From Kangiella sp. (lineage in GTDB: Bacteria; Pseudomonadota; Gammaproteobacteria; Enterobacterales; Kangiellaceae): 7,085 nt of DNA. Location of the stretch: contig JAPHRL010000282.1 in NCBI GenBank assembly GCA_026195755.1, positions 1 to 7,085 of the forward strand. The letters run 5' to 3'. The position numbers were made by a program, and so were the translations under genes. The notes below the pieces were generated by a model. That model searched no databases, was not told the DNA's origin, and worked only from the letters and a program-made list of their open reading frames with translations. Positions 4,653 through 7,085 of this stretch are shown here, in pieces (within the stretch, counting starts at the first letter, position 1; every line of letters begins with the position of its first letter).

Positions 4653-6773
4653 TTACTCAGCATCAGCTGGAGCTTCTTCTTGCGCAGGTGGGTCAATCAT
4701 TGCTTTCATACTTAAGCGGATACGATTTTGACGGTCCACTTCCAGTACTTTGACCTTAACCACATCACCTTCTTTCAAGTAGTCGGTTACTTTGTTCACA
4801 CGCTCATGAGCGATTTGTGAAATATGAACCAGACCATCACGTCCAGGAGTGATTTCAACGAAAGCACCGAAGTCAGCCAAGCGCACAACTTTGCCTTCGA
4901 ATTCCATGCCCGCTTCAATTGGCATAGTCATCAACTTGATACGACGTACTGCTTCAGCAGCACCCTCGGCATCCGAAGAAGCAACTTTCACCGTACCATC
5001 ATCGTTGATCTCAATGGTCGCGCCAGTTTCTTCAGTCAAGGCACGGATAGTTGAACCACCTTTACCAATGACTTCAGAAATTTTATCCACTGGGATTTTA
5101 ATCACAGTGATACGTGGTGCATATTCAGAAATATCATCACGTGGCTTGTCGATGGCTTGATTCATCACGCTCAGGATATGTAAGCGACCGCCTTTTGCTT
5201 GATGCAAGGCTTGCTCCATAATTTCCTGAGTAATACCTTCAATTTTAATGTCCATCTGAAGTGCAGTGATACCGTTTTCAGTACCCGCAACTTTAAAGTC
5301 CATGTCGCCCAAGTGATCTTCATCACCTAAGATATCCGAAAGTACCACAAAGTTATCGGCTTCTTTAACCAAGCCCATTGCAATACCCGCAACCGGAGCT
5401 TTCATCGGTACACCAGCATCCATCAATGCTAATGAAGTACCGCATACAGAAGCCATCGAGCTTGAACCGTTTGATTCGGTAATTTCAGAAACTACACGAA
5501 TGGTGTATGGGAATTCAGCAATTCCTGGAACCATTGCTGCTACGCCACGCTTAGCTAAACGGCCATGGCCGATTTCGCGACGCTTAGGTGAACCCATAAA
5601 GCCGGTCTCGCCTACACAGTATGGAGGGAAGTTGTAGTGCAACATGAAGTGATCTTTCGCTTCACCCATGATGCTGTCTTTAATTTGTGCATCACGCTCA
5701 GTACCCAAGGTTGCGAAAACCATGGCCTGAGTTTCGCCACGAGTAAAGATCGCCGAACCGTGTGTACGTGGGAATACGCCGGTGCGTATATCCAATGCAC
5801 GAACCATATCTGGGTCACGGCCATCGATACGAGGCTTACCTGAAATAATGCGTGAACGAACCACTTCTTTTTCAATTGAGTGGAACATGTCTTTAACGTC
5901 ATCCGCAGAAGGCTGACCTTCTTCATCACCCGCTAAAGCTTCAACTGCTACGCCTTGTAGCTCACTGATTTTCGCATAACGTTCAGCTTTATCAGCAATC
6001 TGATAAGCGTCTTCAATTGCAGCAAAAGAATGGCCCTTAACTGCATCATAAAGTGATACGTTTTTCTCAGGAGCAGTCCAGTCCCATTTTGGCTTAGCAG
6101 CTTCTGCCGCTAACTCTTTAATCGCCTTAATGGCAACTTGAGATTCCTGGTGACCAAACATAACGGCACCAAGCATGACGTTTTCTGGTAATTCATTTGC
6201 TTCAGATTCAACCATTAGCACAGCACTTTCTGTACCAGCTACCATTAAATCTAATTTTGATTCTTTAAGCTGAGTTACTGATGGATTCAATACATATTCG
6301 CCATCGAGATAACCAACCTGGGCTGCGCCCACAGGGCCGTTAAACGGAATGCCTGAGATTTCCAACGCTGCTGAAGCACCTAGCATAGCAACCACTTCAG
6401 TTGGAACGTCCTGGTTGATTGATACAATAGTAATCACAACCTGAACTTCGTTCATAAAGCCGTCCGGGAAAAGAGGGCGTAATGGGCGGTCGATCAACCG
6501 TGCGATTAATGTCTCTTCGTCTGAAGGACGCGCTTCACGCTTTAAAAAGCCGCCTGGGATTTTACCCGCCGCATAAGTTTTTTCAGTGTAGTTTACTGTT
6601 AACGGGAAAAAATCCTGACCTTCTCGGACTTCTTTCTTACCTGTTACAGCAACAAATGCTGTTGTACCTTCACAGTCAATAACAACTGCACCGGTCGCTT
6701 GACGAGCCACACGACCCGTTTCGATAGTGACTGTACGGCCACCGTATTCAAAAGATTTTTTTGTATATTCCAC
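4653..6773 (-). CDS. pnp: Polyribonucleotide nucleotidyltransferase (PNPase)
   Basis: PNPase degrades RNA from the 3' end using phosphate and releases nucleoside diphosphates; the homotrimer is a core part of the RNA degradosome and acts in mRNA decay and tRNA/sRNA turnover. The 706-residue protein is full length (E. coli 711). Domains: first RNase PH-like domain at about 10-145 with FFPLTVNYTEKTYAAGKIPG; all-alpha linker at about 240-312; second RNase PH-like domain at about 324-545 with the phosphate-site ESNGSSSM (433-440) and metal-binding Asp484 and Asp490 in GDEDHLGD; KH domain at about 555-612 with VIGKGGSTI (568-576); S1 domain at about 622-690 with DFGAFVEI and GLVHISQI; then a short acidic Ala/Glu tail. 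The start is GTG (6771-6773), chosen because AGGA lies 7 nt upstream and the reading MEYTKKSFEYGG aligns with the E. coli N-terminus. It follows rpsO, as in E. coli, and is convergent with the protease gene. Confidence 0.98.
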   Translation of the reverse strand: MEYTKKSFEYGGRTVTIETGRVARQATGAVVIDCEGTTAFVAVTGKKEVREGQDFFPLTVNYTEKTYAAGKIPGGFLKREARPSDEETLIARLIDRPLRPLFPDGFMNEVQVVITIVSINQDVPTEVVAMLGASAALEISGIPFNGPVGAAQVGYLDGEYVLNPSVTQLKESKLDLMVAGTESAVLMVESEANELPENVMLGAVMFGHQESQVAIKAIKELAAEAAKPKWDWTAPEKNVSLYDAVKGHSFAAIEDAYQIADKAERYAKISELQGVAVEALAGDEEGQPSADDVKDMFHSIEKEVVRSRIISGKPRIDGRDPDMVRALDIRTGVFPRTHGSAIFTRGETQAMVFATLGTERDAQIKDSIMGEAKDHFMLHYNFPPYCVGETGFMGSPKRREIGHGRLAKRGVAAMVPGIAEFPYTIRVVSEITESNGSSSMASVCGTSLALMDAGVPMKAPVAGIAMGLVKEADNFVVLSDILGDEDHLGDMDFKVAGTENGITALQMDIKIEGITQEIMEQALHQAKGGRLHILSVMNQAIDKPRDDISEYAPRITVIKIPVDKISEVIGKGGSTIRALTEETGATIEINDDGTVKVASSDAEGAAEAVRRIKLMTMPIEAGMEFEGKVVRLADFGAFVEITPGRDGLVHISQIAHERVNKVTDYLKEGDVVKVKVLEVDRQNRIRLSMKAMIDPPAQEEAPADAE

Positions 6774-6780
6774 AGTATTT

Positions 6781-6784
6781 TCCT
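6781..6784 (-). promoter_or_regulatory. Ribosome-binding site fixing the GTG start of pnp
   Basis: On the minus strand AGGA (plus-strand TCCT at 6781-6784) lies 7 nt before GTG at 6771-6773. No in-frame ATG occurs nearby that would match the family N-terminus, so this site decides the start. The AGGA core is short and the start is GTG, a combination that may limit translation of pnp. Confidence 0.7.
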
Positions 6785-6798
6785 ATTTTAGTTTCAAC

Positions 6799-6826
6799 AC
6801 TTTCAGAACCTATCTCGTCTGAAAGT
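6799..6826 (-). promoter_or_regulatory. Hairpin in the pnp leader, possible control element
   Basis: ACTTTCAGA (6799-6807) and TCTGAAAGT (6818-6826) are perfect 9-bp inverted copies with a 10-nt loop, in the 69 nt between the rpsO terminator and the pnp start codon. In E. coli the pnp leader forms a long hairpin that RNase III cuts and PNPase then removes, giving autoregulation. This hairpin sits in the corresponding place but is much shorter than normal RNase III substrates, so a shared mechanism is only inferred. Confidence 0.45.
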
Positions 6827-6842
6827 AAAGCCGTCTGATAGC

Positions 6843-6866
6843 AAAAAGGGGCCTAAGGGCCCCTTT
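6843..6866 (-). terminator. Rho-independent terminator between rpsO and pnp
   Basis: Read on the minus strand, GGGGCC and GGCCCC (plus-strand 6858-6863 and 6848-6853) pair around a 4-nt loop, extended by AAA/TTT pairs, and are followed by only five T (6843-6847). The hairpin begins 7 nt after the rpsO stop codon. The E. coli rpsO terminator lies in the same place and is partly read through into pnp; the short T-tract here fits similar leakiness, which would supply pnp, since I see no clear separate pnp promoter in the gap. Confidence 0.82.
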
Positions 6867-6873
6867 ATTCTTT

Positions 6874-7085
6874 CTAGCGACGCAGACCTAATTTCTTAAT
6901 GAGGTCAGTGTAGCGATCTTGATCTTTGCGTTTCAAATAATCAAGCAACTTACGACGCTGGCTAACCATGCGCAACAAACCACGACGTGAGTGATGGTCA
7001 TGCTTATGCACTTTAAAGTGATCTTGCAGATGGTTAATCTGCGCAGTCAACAACGCTACTTGAACTTCAGGAGAACCAGTATCGC
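6874..7085 (-). CDS. rpsO: 30S ribosomal protein S15, C-terminal part
   Basis: The minus strand encodes the last 69 residues and TAG stop of S15; about 20 N-terminal residues lie beyond the window edge (E. coli S15 is 89 residues). S15 is a primary 16S rRNA-binding protein of the small subunit platform that binds the three-way junction of helices 20-22 and helps form bridge B4 with the 50S subunit. The visible sequence is nearly that of E. coli: TGSPEVQVALLTAQINHLQ, then the rRNA-binding segment DHHSRRGLLRMVSQRRKLLD, and the ending LIKKLGLRR. It precedes pnp, the conserved gene order. E. coli S15 represses its own mRNA through a pseudoknot in the leader, but that leader is not in the window. 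Confidence 0.97.
   Translation of the reverse strand, partial: DTGSPEVQVALLTAQINHLQDHFKVHKHDHHSRRGLLRMVSQRRKLLDYLKRKDQDRYTDLIKKLGLRR

Noticed and set aside
4559..4753. 64-codon plus-strand ORF spanning the protease end, the bidirectional terminator and the pnp 3' end
   Set aside because: It reads through a perfect terminator and into pnp antisense, so it is not a plausible gene.
4849..5160. ORFs antisense to or in other frames of pnp (for example 4824-5054, 4849-5160, 5612-5929, 6482-6682)
   Set aside because: pnp is intact and highly conserved across all of this; the overlapping frames give compositionally odd proteins without family features and are shadows.

Overview
The window looks like ordinary chromosome from a free-living, probably marine or halophilic, gammaproteobacterium of moderate GC content. 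The rpsO-pnp order, ribosomal protein S15 and PNPase all resemble the Escherichia coli versions closely. The large secreted protease is of the vibriolysin/pseudolysin type with tandem C-terminal PPC domains, a design common in marine Gammaproteobacteria. A Kangiella-like or Alteromonadales-like host would fit, but this is a guess from overall character and no base proves it.

Layout. Positions 1-293 (minus) hold the N-terminal part of a sodium:solute symporter cut by the window edge. Diverging from it is a YceI-family periplasmic protein (475-1089, plus). A 349-bp gap follows with three palindromic elements: a 14-bp palindrome, a REP-like ATTCCCGC-GAAA-GCGGGAAT hairpin, and an 80-bp compound inverted repeat built from four copies of GATGGGTTA in alternating orientation. 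Next is a small exported protein of unknown function (1439-1924, plus). The 449-bp gap behind it contains an intact Rho-independent terminator preceded by a second hairpin with a pyrimidine-rich loop, then a long AT-rich leader region. The M4 metalloprotease (2374-4578, plus) follows and ends at a bidirectional terminator shared with the convergent pnp gene (4653-6773, minus, GTG start). Upstream of pnp lie a leader hairpin, a terminator-like hairpin and the C-terminal part of rpsO (6874-7085, minus).

How the genes relate. rpsO and pnp form the classic translation/RNA-decay pair. A weak terminator between them probably lets part of the transcription continue into pnp, and the pnp leader hairpin is a candidate for the autoregulation known from E. 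coli. The plus-strand genes (YceI protein, small exported protein, metalloprotease) all encode secreted proteins, but each has its own ribosome-binding site and wide spacing, so they look like independent units rather than an operon. I see no mobile-element gene, CRISPR array, tRNA or clear new multi-gene system. The least explained parts are the small exported protein, the palindrome cluster at 1103-1285 and the possible small RNA ending at 2076.
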